Part shown: in pieces, positions 1 through 9,480 of the stretch
Position numbering within the stretch: position 1 is the first letter of the stretch
Layout: every line of letters begins with the position of its first letter
NCBI RefSeq assembly: GCF_014646075.1
Contig: NZ_BMMT01000017.1
Location: 1 to 64,000 of the forward strand
Source: Saccharopolyspora thermophila
GTDB taxonomy: Bacteria > Actinomycetota > Actinomycetes > Mycobacteriales > Pseudonocardiaceae
Length of the DNA: 64,000 nt
Direction of reading: 5' to 3'
Made by a program: the position numbers and the translations under genes
The notes under the pieces: model-generated
What the model saw: the letters and a program-made list of their open reading frames with translations, nothing else
What the model was told of the DNA's origin: nothing
The model's database searches: none

Positions 1-42
1 CATCACCTGGTTCAACACCACACGAGGCCACACACACTGCCA

Positions 43-77
43 GGGTCTGAGCCCGGTCCAATACCGGGCCCAGACCC
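43..77. terminator. Long two-part hairpin, probable terminator
   Basis: The arms GGGTCTG (43-49) and CAGACCC (71-77) enclose a second pair GCCCGGT (51-57) and ACCGGGC (63-69), giving a 14-bp stem with one internal mismatch and a 5-nt loop. No T-run follows on either strand. It probably ends a gene lying left of the window. A short AT island with the palindrome TTAATTAA follows at 93-100. Confidence 0.5.
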
Positions 78-243
78 TCGCCGCCTAGACTCTTAATTAA
101 CGAGTCCAACCACGGGGGACCAGTTCAAACTCGGAGGTGCCCTTCACCGGCTGCTGAACCAGAGGACGTGCCGCTGCTTGGGCGCACCCCACCCGGCAGG
201 GGGACCTTCCAAGGGCCGTTGAGCAGCAGCGGGAGCCCGGGAG

Positions 244-939
244 TCAGGGGCTGCGGGTGGTGATGAGGGTGGCGAGGCCGTCGAGGATGCGGGCCAGGCC
301 GAAGTCAAGGGCTTCGTCGTGGAAGTCGGCTTCGGCGAGGGCGGCGGTGACCGCGGGGTAGCGGTCGCCATGGTCACGCAGGAGGTCGGCCAGGGACGTG
401 TGGAGCTGCCGCTCCGGGGAATCGTCCGGGGTCGCCGCGGCTTGCTGAGCGATGCCGCGGACGTGGCCGACCAGCACGACCACGGCGTCCAGCTGCTCGC
501 TGCCGCGGAGGCCCGTGCCGGAGAGCGCGCTGACGGCCGCCTCCATCCACGCCAGTTCGTTCGGCCCGGGGATGCGCGGCCCGGTCGTCACCTCGAGGAC
601 CCACGGGTGCTGCACGAACCGCGGCAGCAGCGCGCGGGCCCACGCGTCGAGCCGGTCGCGCCAAAAGCCGTGGAGCGCGGGTGGTTCCCCCATGGCGAGG
701 TCCGCCATGAGCGCGACCAGTTCGGCCTTGCCCGGCACGTAGCGGTAGAGGGACATCTTGGTGAAGCCGAGCTCCCCCGCGACGCGCTGCATCGACACCG
801 CGGCCAGCCCCTCGGCGTCGGCCACCTCGATGCCGGTGCGCGCGATCCGCGACAGGCTGAGCGCGGGTTTCGGCCCACGTCGCGGCCCAGGCCGGGACCC
901 CCACAGCACCTCGATGCACCCCGCTCGCTCACCGCCCAC
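244..939 (-). CDS. TetR/AcrR family regulator, TetR_C-type
   Basis: A 231-residue regulator. An N-terminal helix-turn-helix lies around residues 25-75, with the typical core GLAAVSMQRVAGELGFTKMS followed by LYRYVPGKAEL. The C-terminal ligand domain resembles the TetR_C class seen in drug- and flavin-monooxygenase-linked repressors. It is divergent from the FAD monooxygenase at 1027, the usual layout for a local repressor of that gene. The GTG start at 939 was chosen because GGGGAGGG lies upstream; a GTG at 909 is an alternative. The ligand is unknown. Confidence 0.85.
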   Translation of the reverse strand: MGGERAGCIEVLWGSRPGPRRGPKPALSLSRIARTGIEVADAEGLAAVSMQRVAGELGFTKMSLYRYVPGKAELVALMADLAMGEPPALHGFWRDRLDAWARALLPRFVQHPWVLEVTTGPRIPGPNELAWMEAAVSALSGTGLRGSEQLDAVVVLVGHVRGIAQQAAATPDDSPERQLHTSLADLLRDHGDRYPAVTAALAEADFHDEALDFGLARILDGLATLITTRSP

Positions 940-968
940 TCCGGCCCTCCCCGGTGCTCGCCACGAAA

Positions 969-997
969 TTGCGTCTAGAGTACACAGAAAATACTGC
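969..997 (+). promoter_or_regulatory. Candidate promoter/operator of the monooxygenase gene
   Basis: TTGCGT (969-974) and TACTGC (992-997) are spaced 17 bp in the TetR/monooxygenase intergenic region. The spacer holds an imperfect dyad, AGTACACAG and AAATACT, that could be the TetR operator overlapping the promoter. The dyad is short and imperfect, so the operator assignment is inference. Confidence 0.35.
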
Positions 998-1026
998 TTC
1001 CAACGGACACAGAGACGAGGCGGACC

Positions 1027-2220
1027 ATGCGGGCAAGGGTGCTGATCTCAGGTGCGAGCGTCGCGGGCCCGGCGCTGGCGGGCTGGCTGGGCCGTTGCGG
1101 CTGCGAGGTCACCGTGGTGGAGATCGCCCCGGCGCCGCGAGGCGGCGGGGCCGCGGTCGACTTCCGCGGCGAGGTGCACCGCACCGTGCTGGAGCGCATG
1201 GGTGTCCTGGAGGAACTGCGGCGGCTCCAGACCGGCGGCAGCCCCATGACCTTCGTCGACAACCGCGGCCGCCCCCTGCTGCACCTGCCCGCGGAATTCG
1301 CCGGCGGCGACCTCGAGGTCCTCCGCTCCGACCTCTCGCGCGTGCTGCACAACCACAGCGCGGACGTCGCCGAGTACGTCTTCGGCGACCACATCGCGCA
1401 CCTGGTCGAGGCGGATGACGGCGTGGAGGTCACCTTCGCCTCGGGCGCGCGGCGCTCGTTCGACCTGGTGGTGGGCGCGGACGGCGTGCACTCCGGGGTC
1501 CGGCGCCTCGTCTTCGGCCCCGAGGAGCGGTTCGTCCGCCACCTCGGCTACTACGTCGCCACCTGGGCGGTGCCCGATTTCCCGGACCTGCCCGGCGGCG
1601 CGCTGTGCCACGGCGCCCCGGGCCGGATGATCTCCGTCGGCCCGGACAACGACGCCGCCAGCGCGTTCGCCATCTTCAGGTCACCGCGGCTCGACTACGA
1701 CCGGCACGACCCGGAGCAGCAGCGCGCCCTGATCGCGGGCGCCCTCGCTGGGCTGGGCTGGGAGACCCCACGCCTGCTGACCGCGCTGGACTCCGCCCCA
1801 GACCTCTACTTCGACTCGATCAGCCGCGTCGACATCACCCCCTGGTCGCGCGGCCGCGTCGCGCTGCTCGGCGATGCGGCGTGCGGCGCGACGCTCGGCG
1901 GGATGGGCACCGGCACCGCGGTCGTCGCGGCCTACGTGCTCGCCGGTGAGCTGGTCGCCGCGAACGGGGACCACGCAACGGCTTTCCGGCGCTACGAGTC
2001 CCGGATGCGCGACTACGCGCGGGCGTGCCAGAAGGGCGGCGACCGGACGGGGAAGTTCCTGGCCCCGGGGCGCATCGGCAGCTGGCTGCGAAACAGGTTG
2101 CTGAGCAACGAGGTCCTGCTGAACTGGATGCTCCGGCAGGGTGAGGACCTCAGCAGCGCGATCGATCTGCCGCACTACGACCTGACATTTGTCGCTGAAA
2201 GTGATGCCGAACGGAGGTAG
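1027..2220 (+). CDS. FAD-dependent monooxygenase (PHBH/TetX fold)
   Basis: A 397-residue flavoprotein hydroxylase. The N-terminal dinucleotide-binding glycine motif is GASVAGPALAGWLG (about residues 8-21). The mid-protein DG motif is GADGVHSGVRR, and the FAD-ribityl GD motif is LLGDAACGATLGGMGTGTA. These three motifs define the class A flavin monooxygenase family, which hydroxylates aromatics or antibiotics such as tetracycline and rifampicin. The ATG is preceded by GACGAGG. Divergent from a TetR regulator, so an inducible detoxification or tailoring role is plausible. The substrate cannot be read from sequence. Confidence 0.85.
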   Translation: MRARVLISGASVAGPALAGWLGRCGCEVTVVEIAPAPRGGGAAVDFRGEVHRTVLERMGVLEELRRLQTGGSPMTFVDNRGRPLLHLPAEFAGGDLEVLRSDLSRVLHNHSADVAEYVFGDHIAHLVEADDGVEVTFASGARRSFDLVVGADGVHSGVRRLVFGPEERFVRHLGYYVATWAVPDFPDLPGGALCHGAPGRMISVGPDNDAASAFAIFRSPRLDYDRHDPEQQRALIAGALAGLGWETPRLLTALDSAPDLYFDSISRVDITPWSRGRVALLGDAACGATLGGMGTGTAVVAAYVLAGELVAANGDHATAFRRYESRMRDYARACQKGGDRTGKFLAPGRIGSWLRNRLLSNEVLLNWMLRQGEDLSSAIDLPHYDLTFVAESDAERR

Positions 2221-2286
2221 CAGCCCAAGCATTCCCCTGATTGAGTGATCTTGGTTCATCGAAGGTCACCACAAGGAGGGGACTGC

Positions 2287-3909
2287 ATGGGAAGCGCGCG
2301 ACGCGCGTTAGGGGTCACCGCCGCGCTGGGGGCGTTGCTCGCCACCGCTCAGCCCGCACTGGCACAACCGACCGCGCCGATGTTCGAGGTTCCGGCGAAG
2401 TTCGCCGAGCAGCGCATCCAGTGGGCGCCCTGCTTCGCCGGCGAACTCCCACCAGAGCTGCCGCCGGGCTCCGAACGCCTCCAGTGCGGCACCTTCACCG
2501 CGCCGCTGGACTGGCACAACCCGGACAACGGCAAGGAGATCAGCATCGCGGTCAGCCGGCTGACCCCGGCGGACGGGCCAACCGGCCGCGCGCTGTTCAC
2601 CAACCCTGGCGGCCCGGGCGGCGCGGGCCTGGAAATGCCGTTGGCGCTGCTCACCATGAACCGCCCGGAACTGCCCGCGAACTTCGACATCTACGGCATC
2701 GACGTGCGCGGCACCGGCCGCAGCAGCACGGTGTCGTGCGGCCCGCAGGAGCAGGACAGCAGCCTGGACCCGCGCGACCGCGACCCGCACACCATCCAGG
2801 CGTTCCTGGATCTGACGCAGCGGTTCGTCGCCGCCTGCCAGCAGCACAGCGGTGAGCTCGGCCGCCACGTCACCACCGAGCAGACCGTCGCCGACCTCGA
2901 CCTGCTGCGCCGGATCGAGGGCCACCAGAAGATCAACTGGTACGGCGTCTCCGGCGGCACCTGGCTCGGCGCGTACCTGGCCACCGCGTTCCCGGAGTCG
3001 GTGGACAAGGTGGTGCTCGACTCCAACGCCCAGTTCACCGGGAGCTGGCAGCAGGTCTTCGGCTGGCAGCCGATGGCCTTCCAACGCCGCTGGCGCGAGG
3101 ACGTGCTGCCCTGGCTCGCCGCGCACGACGGCACTTACCACCTCGGCGCCGACCCGCGGCAGGTTCAGGACACTGTGGACGGACTGCGGGCGCGGCTGAA
3201 GGCCCACCCGCTGCCGGTGCCCGACGGCCCGCCGGTCGACCACAACGCGTTCGACGGCCTGCTGCTGCAGAGCATGTACTCGAAGTTCGCGTTCCCGCAG
3301 CTGGGTGCGACCCTCGCCGCGCTGCGCGACGGGACGGGCGAGGCTGCGCCGGTGCTCGCGGCGGCGCGGGCGCGCACCATGCCGATGCTGGCCGACCCGC
3401 TGGACAGCCAGACCGCCACCCTCTACTCGATCCGCTGCAACGACACCCCGTTCCGCGGCTCGCCGGCCTCGGTGGTGGTGCAGTCCGGTGTGGAGGGTCG
3501 GCTGTACCCGCTGTACGGCTACCACAGCATCGCGCAGCCCTGCGTGTTCTGGGACCGCCCGCCGGTGCGGCTGCCGAAGCCGACCGGCCGCGGCGTGCCG
3601 CCGGTGCTGATGCTGCAGTCCGAGAACGACCCGGCGACCGCGTTCGAGGGAGCCTGGATCGCCCACCAGGAGTTCCAGGGCTCGCGGATGGTCACCGTGC
3701 GCAACGAAGGTGACCACGGCGTCTTCGGTACCGGCAACGCCTGCGTCGACGACGTGGTGAGCGCCTACCTCGTCGACGGGCGCGTGCCCCGCGCCGACGT
3801 GACGTGCGAGGGCATACCGGCGCCGGAACCCGCCGGGGTGCGTGGTGCCACGGCGGGCGGCCACAGCCTGCTGGACGTGCTGGACGAACTGGCCGACCTG
3901 CTCGGATGA
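2287..3909 (+). CDS. Secreted alpha/beta hydrolase, tripeptidyl aminopeptidase-like (TAP C-terminal domain)
   Basis: A 540-residue exported serine hydrolase of the actinobacterial SlpD/Tap type, which trims N-terminal peptides outside the cell. The start at 2287 follows AAGGAGGG and gives a clean signal peptide (residues 1-26, cleavage after ALA). The nucleophile elbow GVSGG places the catalytic Ser near 222. Asp448 in SENDPAT and His477 in GDHGVFG complete the triad inside the TAP-like C-terminal region. It stands alone on the plus strand and ends at a hairpin. Substrate specificity is unknown. Confidence 0.85.
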   Translation: MGSARRALGVTAALGALLATAQPALAQPTAPMFEVPAKFAEQRIQWAPCFAGELPPELPPGSERLQCGTFTAPLDWHNPDNGKEISIAVSRLTPADGPTGRALFTNPGGPGGAGLEMPLALLTMNRPELPANFDIYGIDVRGTGRSSTVSCGPQEQDSSLDPRDRDPHTIQAFLDLTQRFVAACQQHSGELGRHVTTEQTVADLDLLRRIEGHQKINWYGVSGGTWLGAYLATAFPESVDKVVLDSNAQFTGSWQQVFGWQPMAFQRRWREDVLPWLAAHDGTYHLGADPRQVQDTVDGLRARLKAHPLPVPDGPPVDHNAFDGLLLQSMYSKFAFPQLGATLAALRDGTGEAAPVLAAARARTMPMLADPLDSQTATLYSIRCNDTPFRGSPASVVVQSGVEGRLYPLYGYHSIAQPCVFWDRPPVRLPKPTGRGVPPVLMLQSENDPATAFEGAWIAHQEFQGSRMVTVRNEGDHGVFGTGNACVDDVVSAYLVDGRVPRADVTCEGIPAPEPAGVRGATAGGHSLLDVLDELADLLG

Positions 3910-3926
3910 TCCGGCCCCGACAACCC

Positions 3927-3963
3927 GCGGGCGGTGACCGGGCCGAATCCGCTCACCGCCCGC
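3927..3963. terminator. Bidirectional hairpin terminator
   Basis: The 11-bp perfect arms GCGGGCGGTGA (3927-3937) and TCACCGCCCGC (3953-3963) surround a 15-nt loop between two convergent genes, the peptidase and the small membrane protein. There is no T-run. Confidence 0.6.
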
Positions 3964-3988
3964 AGGCTCGTGCCGGACTCCGTGCGGG

Positions 3989-4150
3989 TCATCTCAGCTG
4001 TGCCCTCCCGTTCACGCGCATCTCGTCGCGGAACCGATCGATCTCGCCGGCATCGGACTGCTCGCCGGAGTCGTCGTCCTCCGTGCGCAGCGCAAGGAAC
4101 ACGGCGGCCACTGCGATCAGGGACAACGCCAGCATGGCCAGATCAGCCAT
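3989..4150 (-). CDS. Small single-pass membrane protein (53 aa)
   Basis: A 53-residue protein. One hydrophobic helix covers residues 3-21 (LAMLALSLIAVAAVFLALR), followed by a charged acidic tail rich in Asp, Glu and Arg. The start at 4150 is chosen because GAGGGG lies 8 nt upstream; a longer frame to 4291 has no such site. It follows pckG on the same strand, behind two hairpins. I do not recognise the family. The shape, one helix plus a cytoplasmic charged tail, is common among tiny actinobacterial membrane proteins. Confidence 0.55.
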   Translation of the reverse strand: MADLAMLALSLIAVAAVFLALRTEDDDSGEQSDAGEIDRFRDEMRVNGRAQLR

Positions 4151-4291
4151 GACACACCCCCTCGGTGTCGGCGCCCCGTTTGCGGCGTATGCAACTGGGA
4201 CGCACCCAGTGTCCGTCCGGTTGCTGACGTTGGGAATCGCCAAAAATGGCTGCGTGGGCTGAGCAGATCCACCTGAGCCAACAAACGACAA

Positions 4292-4335
4292 CGGCGTTTC
4301 CCCGAAAGAGCTTCAGCTCTGGTGGGGAAACGCCG
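4292..4335. repeat. Nested inverted repeat
   Basis: CGGCGTTTCCCC (4292-4303) pairs with GGGGAAACGCCG (4324-4335), and an inner pair AGAGCT/AGCTCT (4307-4320) extends the hairpin. It lies between pckG and the small membrane gene and may be a second-line terminator or a processing hairpin. Confidence 0.55.
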
Positions 4336-4367
4336 CACGTCTGCGCACGATCCGCGGGACTCCCGCA

Positions 4368-4422
4368 CCGGACGGGTGGACGGGAGGCTTCCCACGACGC
4401 CTCGCCAAGTCCACCCGTCCGG
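4368..4422 (-). terminator. pckG terminator hairpin
   Basis: The 14-bp perfect arms CCGGACGGGTGGAC (4368-4381) and GTCCACCCGTCCGG (4409-4422) enclose a 27-nt loop, beginning 12 nt after the pckG stop codon. No U-tract follows, as is usual for actinobacterial terminators. Confidence 0.65.
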
Positions 4423-4433
4423 GGGTCGCTCGG

Positions 4434-6248
4434 TCAGTGACCGAGACGCTGTTTCAATGCCTCCAGCTCATCGCGCATGGAGCTCGGCAGCGCATCGCCG
4501 ATCTTGTCGAACCACTCCTGGATGAGCGGCAGCTCGGCCTTCCACTCCTCGACGTCGACCCTCAGCGCCTCCTCGACGTCGGCCTTCGGGGTGTCCAGCC
4601 CGGACAGGTCCAGGTCGTCGGCCGACGGCACCCGGCCGATCGGGGTGTCGGTCGCCGCCGCGCCGCCCTCCATCCGCTCGATGGCCCACTTGAGCACGCG
4701 GGAGTTCTCCCCGAAGCCCGGCCACAGGAAGCGGCCGTCCTCGCCCCGGCGGAACCAGTTCACGTAGAAGATCTTCGGCAGCTTGCTGGCGTCGGCCTCC
4801 TTGCCGACGTTCACCCAGTGCTGGAAGTAGTCGCCCACGTTGTAGCCGATGAACGGCAGCATGGCCATCGGGTCGCGGCGCACCTCGCCGACCTTGCCCT
4901 CGGCCGCGGCGGTCTTTTCCGACGACAGCGTGGCGCCCATGAACACGCCGTGCTGCCAGTCGAACGCCTCGGTCACCAGCGGCACGGTGGTCTTGCGCCG
5001 ACCGCCGAACAGGATCGCCGAGATCGGTACGCCCTTCGGGTCGTCCCACTCCGGCGCCAGGATCGGGCACTGCGACATCGGCGTGCAGTAGCGGGAGTTC
5101 GGGTGCGCGGCGTTCTCCCCACTGTCCGGCGTCCAGTCGCGGCCCTTCCAGTCGGTGAGGTGCTGCGGGTCGCCCTCCATACCCTCCCACCACACGTCGC
5201 CGTCGTCGGTCAGCGCGACGTTGGTGAACAGCGAGTTGCCCTGCTCGATGGTGCGCATCGCGTTCGGGTTGGTCTTCCAGTTGGTGCCCGGTGCCACGCC
5301 GAAGAAACCGGCCTCCGGGTTCACCGCGTACAGGCGACCGTCCTCGCCGAAGCGCATCCACGCGATGTCGTCACCCAGCGTCTCGACCTTCCAGCCCGGG
5401 ATGGTCGGGTTGAGCATCGCCAGGTTCGTCTTACCGCACGCCGACGGGAACGCCGCGGCGATGTAGTAGACCTTGTTCTCCGGGGAGATCAGCTTGAGGA
5501 TCAGCATGTGCTCGGCCAGCCAGCCCTCGTCCCGGGCCATCGCCGAGGCGATCCGCAGCGAGTAGCACTTCTTGCCCAGCAGCGCGTTGCCGCCGTAGCC
5601 GGAGCCGAAGCTCCAGATCGTCCGCTCCTCCGGGAAGTGGGTGATGTACTTGATCTCGTTGCACGGCCACGGCACGTCCTGCTGACCCGGCTCCAGGGGG
5701 GCGCCCACCGAGTGCAGCGCGGGAACGAAGTCGCCGTCCTCACCCAGCCGTTCGAGGACCTTCGCACCCATCCGGGTCATGATGTGCATCGAGACCACGA
5801 CGTACTCGGAGTCGGTGATCTCCACGCCCAACCGCGGCGGGTCGGAGTCCAGCGGCCCCATGCAGAACGGGATCACGTACATCGTGCGACCACGCATGCA
5901 GCCCCGGTAGAGCTCCGTCATGATCGCCTTCATCTCGTTGGGGTCCATCCAGTTGTTGGTGACCCCGGCGTCCTTCTCGTCCACCGAGCAGATGAAGGTG
6001 CGCTCCTCGACGCGCGCCACGTCCGAGGGGTCCGACGCCGCGTAGAACGAGTTCGGCTTCTTGTCCAGGCGAATGAACGTGCCGGCCTCGACGAGTTGAT
6101 CGGTCAGCCGCTGCCATTCCTCCTGCGAACCGTCGCACCACACCACCCGCTCCGGGGTGGTCAGCTCGGCTACTTCGCGTACCCACGCAAGCAGGCGCTC
6201 GTGTTTGGTCGGTGCCTGGTCGAGACCGGGGATGGTCAAAGCGGTCAT
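4434..6248 (-). CDS. pckG: Phosphoenolpyruvate carboxykinase (GTP)
   Basis: A 604-residue enzyme that interconverts oxaloacetate + GTP and phosphoenolpyruvate + GDP + CO2, the entry step of gluconeogenesis. The length matches the family. The nucleotide loop [13 protein letters not shown] starts near residue 267 and carries the hyper-reactive cysteine typical of GTP-type PEPCK. Other family blocks are [32 protein letters not shown] and the C-terminal [19 protein letters not shown]. The ATG at 6248 has AGGAG about 10 nt upstream. Monocistronic, with a long structured leader and strong downstream hairpins. Confidence 0.97.
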   Translation of the reverse strand: MTALTIPGLDQAPTKHERLLAWVREVAELTTPERVVWCDGSQEEWQRLTDQLVEAGTFIRLDKKPNSFYAASDPSDVARVEERTFICSVDEKDAGVTNNWMDPNEMKAIMTELYRGCMRGRTMYVIPFCMGPLDSDPPRLGVEITDSEYVVVSMHIMTRMGAKVLERLGEDGDFVPALHSVGAPLEPGQQDVPWPCNEIKYITHFPEERTIWSFGSGYGGNALLGKKCYSLRIASAMARDEGWLAEHMLILKLISPENKVYYIAAAFPSACGKTNLAMLNPTIPGWKVETLGDDIAWMRFGEDGRLYAVNPEAGFFGVAPGTNWKTNPNAMRTIEQGNSLFTNVALTDDGDVWWEGMEGDPQHLTDWKGRDWTPDSGENAAHPNSRYCTPMSQCPILAPEWDDPKGVPISAILFGGRRKTTVPLVTEAFDWQHGVFMGATLSSEKTAAAEGKVGEVRRDPMAMLPFIGYNVGDYFQHWVNVGKEADASKLPKIFYVNWFRRGEDGRFLWPGFGENSRVLKWAIERMEGGAAATDTPIGRVPSADDLDLSGLDTPKADVEEALRVDVEEWKAELPLIQEWFDKIGDALPSSMRDELEALKQRLGH

Positions 6249-6604
6249 CGCGTCGTGTCTCCTGACTGGGCGCCACAGCCCGGACTGGGCGTCGACGGGG
6301 CGTCCCGTCGACGTGTGCAGGGAATGCTTCGCCCGCCCCGAAGACCGGGCGAAGTGGAAAAGGGATGCCCCGAGGTTAACGGTGGGAGCGGCGCTGAACG
6401 GAGATCAGCGTTGTTCGTTCTCTCACAAGAACGATAAGGGAATCGATTCAGTTGTGATGTCGGGAGTGGTCTGGACGAAAATTTCGCCGTCCGGAGTGCC
6501 GGAGATCCCAGAATTTCCGGCGGATCGGACTGCTGCGCAAACTCCGGGTTACGCGCCGGCATCATCCGAATGGCGGTTGTTCAACGTGACCGGGAACGAA
6601 AAAA
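6249..6604 (-). promoter_or_regulatory. pckG upstream region with hairpin leader
   Basis: This 356-nt gene-free stretch contains four inverted repeats upstream of pckG. These are CGTCGACGGG/CCCGTCGACG (6290-6313, 4-nt loop), CTTCGCCCG/CGGGCGAAG (6327-6354), CGCTGA/TCAGCG (6392-6410) and CGTTCT/AGAACG (6416-6433). The first two would lie in the 5' untranslated RNA, 42-106 nt before the start codon. The others are more likely protein-binding sites near the promoter. No known riboswitch was recognised. Confidence 0.4.
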
Positions 6605-6640
6605 CCCGCCCGATGGTGTGGTTTGCAGTCATCGGGCGGG
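6605..6640 (-). terminator. Canonical intrinsic terminator with U-tract
   Basis: CCCGCCCGAT (6605-6614) and ATCGGGCGGG (6631-6640) form a 10-bp stem. On the minus strand it is followed directly by TTTTTT (6604-6599). It ends the dynamin/DxDxDG cassette transcribed leftward. Confidence 0.85.
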
Positions 6641-6663
6641 CGTAGAGCAATTACGGCCGGTGG

Positions 6664-7413
6664 TCAGCCCCAGACGTCATCGGAGTCCGGTCGGCCCGCC
6701 GCGCCACCGCCCCGGTGACCGCCCACGGACCCCTCGGCGGCCCGGTCGTGGCCGTGGTCACCGACGCCGACCCCGGCGGCGTGCGGCTGCGCGGCCTCGT
6801 CGAAGGTCCACGCGGCGTCGTCGGTCGCCCCGCTCGCCGGGTTCGGGGTGTACTGGCCGTCCTGGTCCATCGTGCCCTGCTCGACCACGGTCCACTCCCC
6901 GTCGCCGGTGTGGCGCGAGATGGTCACGTCCCCGGTCTGCGTGATCTCCACGAGCTGGTCGGCGGAGCCGTCGCCGTCCACGTCGGTGACCAGCATGGTG
7001 CTGCCGGACTCGGTCTCCACCACGGCGGTGTCGGCCACGCCGTCCTGGTTGGTGTCCTCGGTGGCCGGGCCGACCTGCACATCGCCCTGCGGCGTGTCAA
7101 TGACCATCTGCTGGCCGTGGTCCTGACCGCCGCCGTCGGGATGCTGCTCGGGGGTCTCGCCGGTCCACTGGCCGGTGCTGGCGTCGTAGCGGGCCTGCTC
7201 GACCACGGTGCCGTCGACGACGGTCTGCATCACGTCGGCCTGGCCGTCGGCGTTCTCGTCGATGTAGGCGACGAACCCGTCGTCGGTCATCACCGTGACG
7301 GTCTCGTCCACCCCGTCACCGTCGAGGTCGTAGTTGGCCTCGGCGGTGTACTCCTCGCCGTCGACGGTGACCTTGATGTCACCGTCGCCCGCGCCGGTCT
7401 CCTCGATGTACAC
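6664..7413 (-). CDS. Acidic DxDxDG-repeat protein (DUF6802-like)
   Basis: A 249-residue, strongly acidic protein without signal peptide or membrane helix. Four calcium-loop-like repeats are visible: DLDGDGVDE, DENADGQAD, DTNQDGVAD and DVDGDGSAD. They are embedded in short beta-rich units and followed by a Gly/His-rich tail. Such loops bind Ca2+ in dockerin, thrombospondin-3 and FG-GAP proteins; binding here is inference. The GTG at 7413 follows GAGGGG. It is the last gene of the cassette behind two dynamin-like GTPases and a GrpE-like protein. That is the place often taken by an IniB-like protein in related actinobacteria. Confidence 0.65.
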   Translation of the reverse strand: MYIEETGAGDGDIKVTVDGEEYTAEANYDLDGDGVDETVTVMTDDGFVAYIDENADGQADVMQTVVDGTVVEQARYDASTGQWTGETPEQHPDGGGQDHGQQMVIDTPQGDVQVGPATEDTNQDGVADTAVVETESGSTMLVTDVDGDGSADQLVEITQTGDVTISRHTGDGEWTVVEQGTMDQDGQYTPNPASGATDDAAWTFDEAAQPHAAGVGVGDHGHDRAAEGSVGGHRGGGAAGRPDSDDVWG

Positions 7414-7556
7414 GTCTGCAACCCCTCAGCCGCCGATCACCTTTCGCAACTCTGGGACGCAGCGTAGAGGCCGGGGGTTCCCGTGGTGAAGCACCTGGCC
7501 CCCAGACGCATCCGATCGCAACGCGCAGTGAGGGGCCCGGCTGACCCCGGCCCGTG

Positions 7557-9416
7557 TCAGGCGGCGGTGTCGCGGAGGTTGCGGATGCTGCGGAGCAGGT
7601 TCTCGGCCCGCTCGCGGCCCGAGTTCGCCTCCGTCAGGCGGCGGTTCACCCTCTGCAGCTGGCGACTGCGCTCGGCGGCGTCCATCTTCAGCGCCTTGTC
7701 CACCTCCCGCAGCTCGCCCTCGATCGCCTCGATCCGCCTGGTCAGCGCGTCGTCGAGGGCCAGCGACAGCTGCTGCTCCGCCTCGATCAGCTGTTCCGCC
7801 ACGAGCTGGTCCAGCGCTGAGCGGGCGTCCGCGATCGCCTCCGTCAGCCACTGCTTGAGGTGCTGCTTGTCTGCGGCGTGCTTGCGGGTGCGCGCCATCC
7901 ACCAGCCCGCGCCGAGCCCGAGCACGATCGTCACCGGCAGGACCACCGGGTTCAGCGCCGCGATCCCGAGCCCGGCCAGCGGCATCGCCGCCGCGCGCCC
8001 GACGCCCAGCCCGCCCGAGACGCCCATGAACACCAGCAGCTTGTCCTCGGCGGTCGGCGGCCGCCTGTCCGGCGGGCGCAACGTGATCGGCGCCCGCACG
8101 CCGCGGGCGAACTGGGAGCGGATCACGTCCAGCTCCTCGGCGGAGAACAGCTCCTTCAGCGACTGCTCGGCGACACCGGCCAGGCGCTCCGACAGCGTCG
8201 AGGCGACCCGCGACGACGCCATCTGCAACGCCACGTCGACCTGCCGCGGCAGCTCCGGCAGCTGTCGCCGGTCGGCGCCGTCGATGGCGCGGCGGAACCA
8301 GTTCTGCACCTCCCGCACCTGGCGGGTCACCTCGTGGCTGATCTCCACCCGGGTGCGCTGCACCTCGCCGCGTAGCCTGACCTGCCAGCCGCGGGTGGAC
8401 GAACGCCGCGCGGTGGTCAGCTCGTCCCGACGACTGCGCAGCGACTCGGCCTCGTCCTCGCCGACGGTCAGCGCCCGCTTCTCCGCCTCCAGCTTCGCGA
8501 CCAGTTCACCGAGCACAGTAGACAGTGCCCGCATCGTGTTGGCCTCGCCGAGCATCGCCGCCCGGCCGCCGATCAGCCGTTCCAGCTCGCTGCGGAGCTC
8601 GGCGATGCCGGACTTCTCCCGCAGCAGATCGCCGGCCTGCGGGCTGGGCGCCTTGGCGGCCATCTCCGCCAGCCGCGCGGACACCGGGAAGAACGGCACC
8701 TCGGCGAACCGGGGCGCGTGCTCGGCCAGCAGCTTGCGGTCGGCCTCCAGCACCTGCCGCCAGCCGCGGTGCTGATCGGTCTTGGTCAGCGCGAACACCA
8801 CGGTCTCCACGCGTTCGGAAACCTTGTGCAGAAACTCCAGCTCGCCGCGGGTGAACGGGGCGGACGCGTCGACGACGAACAGCAGCGCGGTCGCCGAGGC
8901 CGCCGCCTCCATCGCCAGTTCGCCGTGCAGGGCGTCCAGCCCGCCGACGCCCGGGGTGTCCACCACGGTGACCCGGGACAGCTCCTCCAGCGGCGCGGAG
9001 ATCCGCACGTAGCGGGGCGGCAGCTGGCCGTCGGGCAGGTCGCGGCCCGCGGTCGTCCAGTTCGGCAGCTCGGCCAGGTCGAAGGGCACCGGGTCCTGCT
9101 GGCCCGGGTAGCAGGCGTGCGCCGCCCACTGCTCGCCGTGCTCGAACTGCAGGTACGTCGACGTCGCCACATCGGCGTCCACAGGGGACAGACCGGGGTG
9201 CCCGAGCAGTGCGTTGACCAGCGAGCTCTTCCCGCGGTTGGTTTCGCCGACCACCACCACGCTGGGTGTCCTCGGTCGGCTGCGCCGGACCTGCTCGACC
9301 CATTCGGCCGCGCTCGGGTCGCTTTCGCGCAGCAGCGCCAGCAGCTTGTCGCGGGTCTGCTTGACCTGCTGCGGCAGGGCCGTGACGACCGCGACGCCCG
9401 GTGCAGTCGGCGTCAT
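7557..9416 (-). CDS. Dynamin-like GTPase (IniA-type)
   Basis: A 619-residue large GTPase. G1 is GETNRGKSS (residues 57-65), G3 is DTPG (153-156) and G4 is TKTD (211-214). A long helical stalk follows. A hydrophobic stretch around 465-510 ends GLGAGWWMARTRKHAAD, and the C-terminus is a coiled coil (about 515-619). This is the layout of membrane-remodelling bacterial dynamins such as mycobacterial IniA. The ATG at 9416 is preceded by GGGAGGAG. It lies between the GrpE-like gene and the acidic repeat gene. The paired GTPase upstream suggests a hetero-oligomer like IniA/IniC or DynA pairs. Confidence 0.85.
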   Translation of the reverse strand: MTPTAPGVAVVTALPQQVKQTRDKLLALLRESDPSAAEWVEQVRRSRPRTPSVVVVGETNRGKSSLVNALLGHPGLSPVDADVATSTYLQFEHGEQWAAHACYPGQQDPVPFDLAELPNWTTAGRDLPDGQLPPRYVRISAPLEELSRVTVVDTPGVGGLDALHGELAMEAAASATALLFVVDASAPFTRGELEFLHKVSERVETVVFALTKTDQHRGWRQVLEADRKLLAEHAPRFAEVPFFPVSARLAEMAAKAPSPQAGDLLREKSGIAELRSELERLIGGRAAMLGEANTMRALSTVLGELVAKLEAEKRALTVGEDEAESLRSRRDELTTARRSSTRGWQVRLRGEVQRTRVEISHEVTRQVREVQNWFRRAIDGADRRQLPELPRQVDVALQMASSRVASTLSERLAGVAEQSLKELFSAEELDVIRSQFARGVRAPITLRPPDRRPPTAEDKLLVFMGVSGGLGVGRAAAMPLAGLGIAALNPVVLPVTIVLGLGAGWWMARTRKHAADKQHLKQWLTEAIADARSALDQLVAEQLIEAEQQLSLALDDALTRRIEAIEGELREVDKALKMDAAERSRQLQRVNRRLTEANSGRERAENLLRSIRNLRDTAA

Positions 9417-9480
9417 GTCGCTCCTCCCGTGTTCGACCGAAACCACCGGATTGTCCCCGACTCCGGCGACGTCCGGTAGG

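Noticed and set aside
4437-6437. 666-codon open frame antisense to pckG
   Set aside because: A typical high-GC shadow of a strongly conserved gene; its translation is Arg/His/Val-rich low complexity without motifs.
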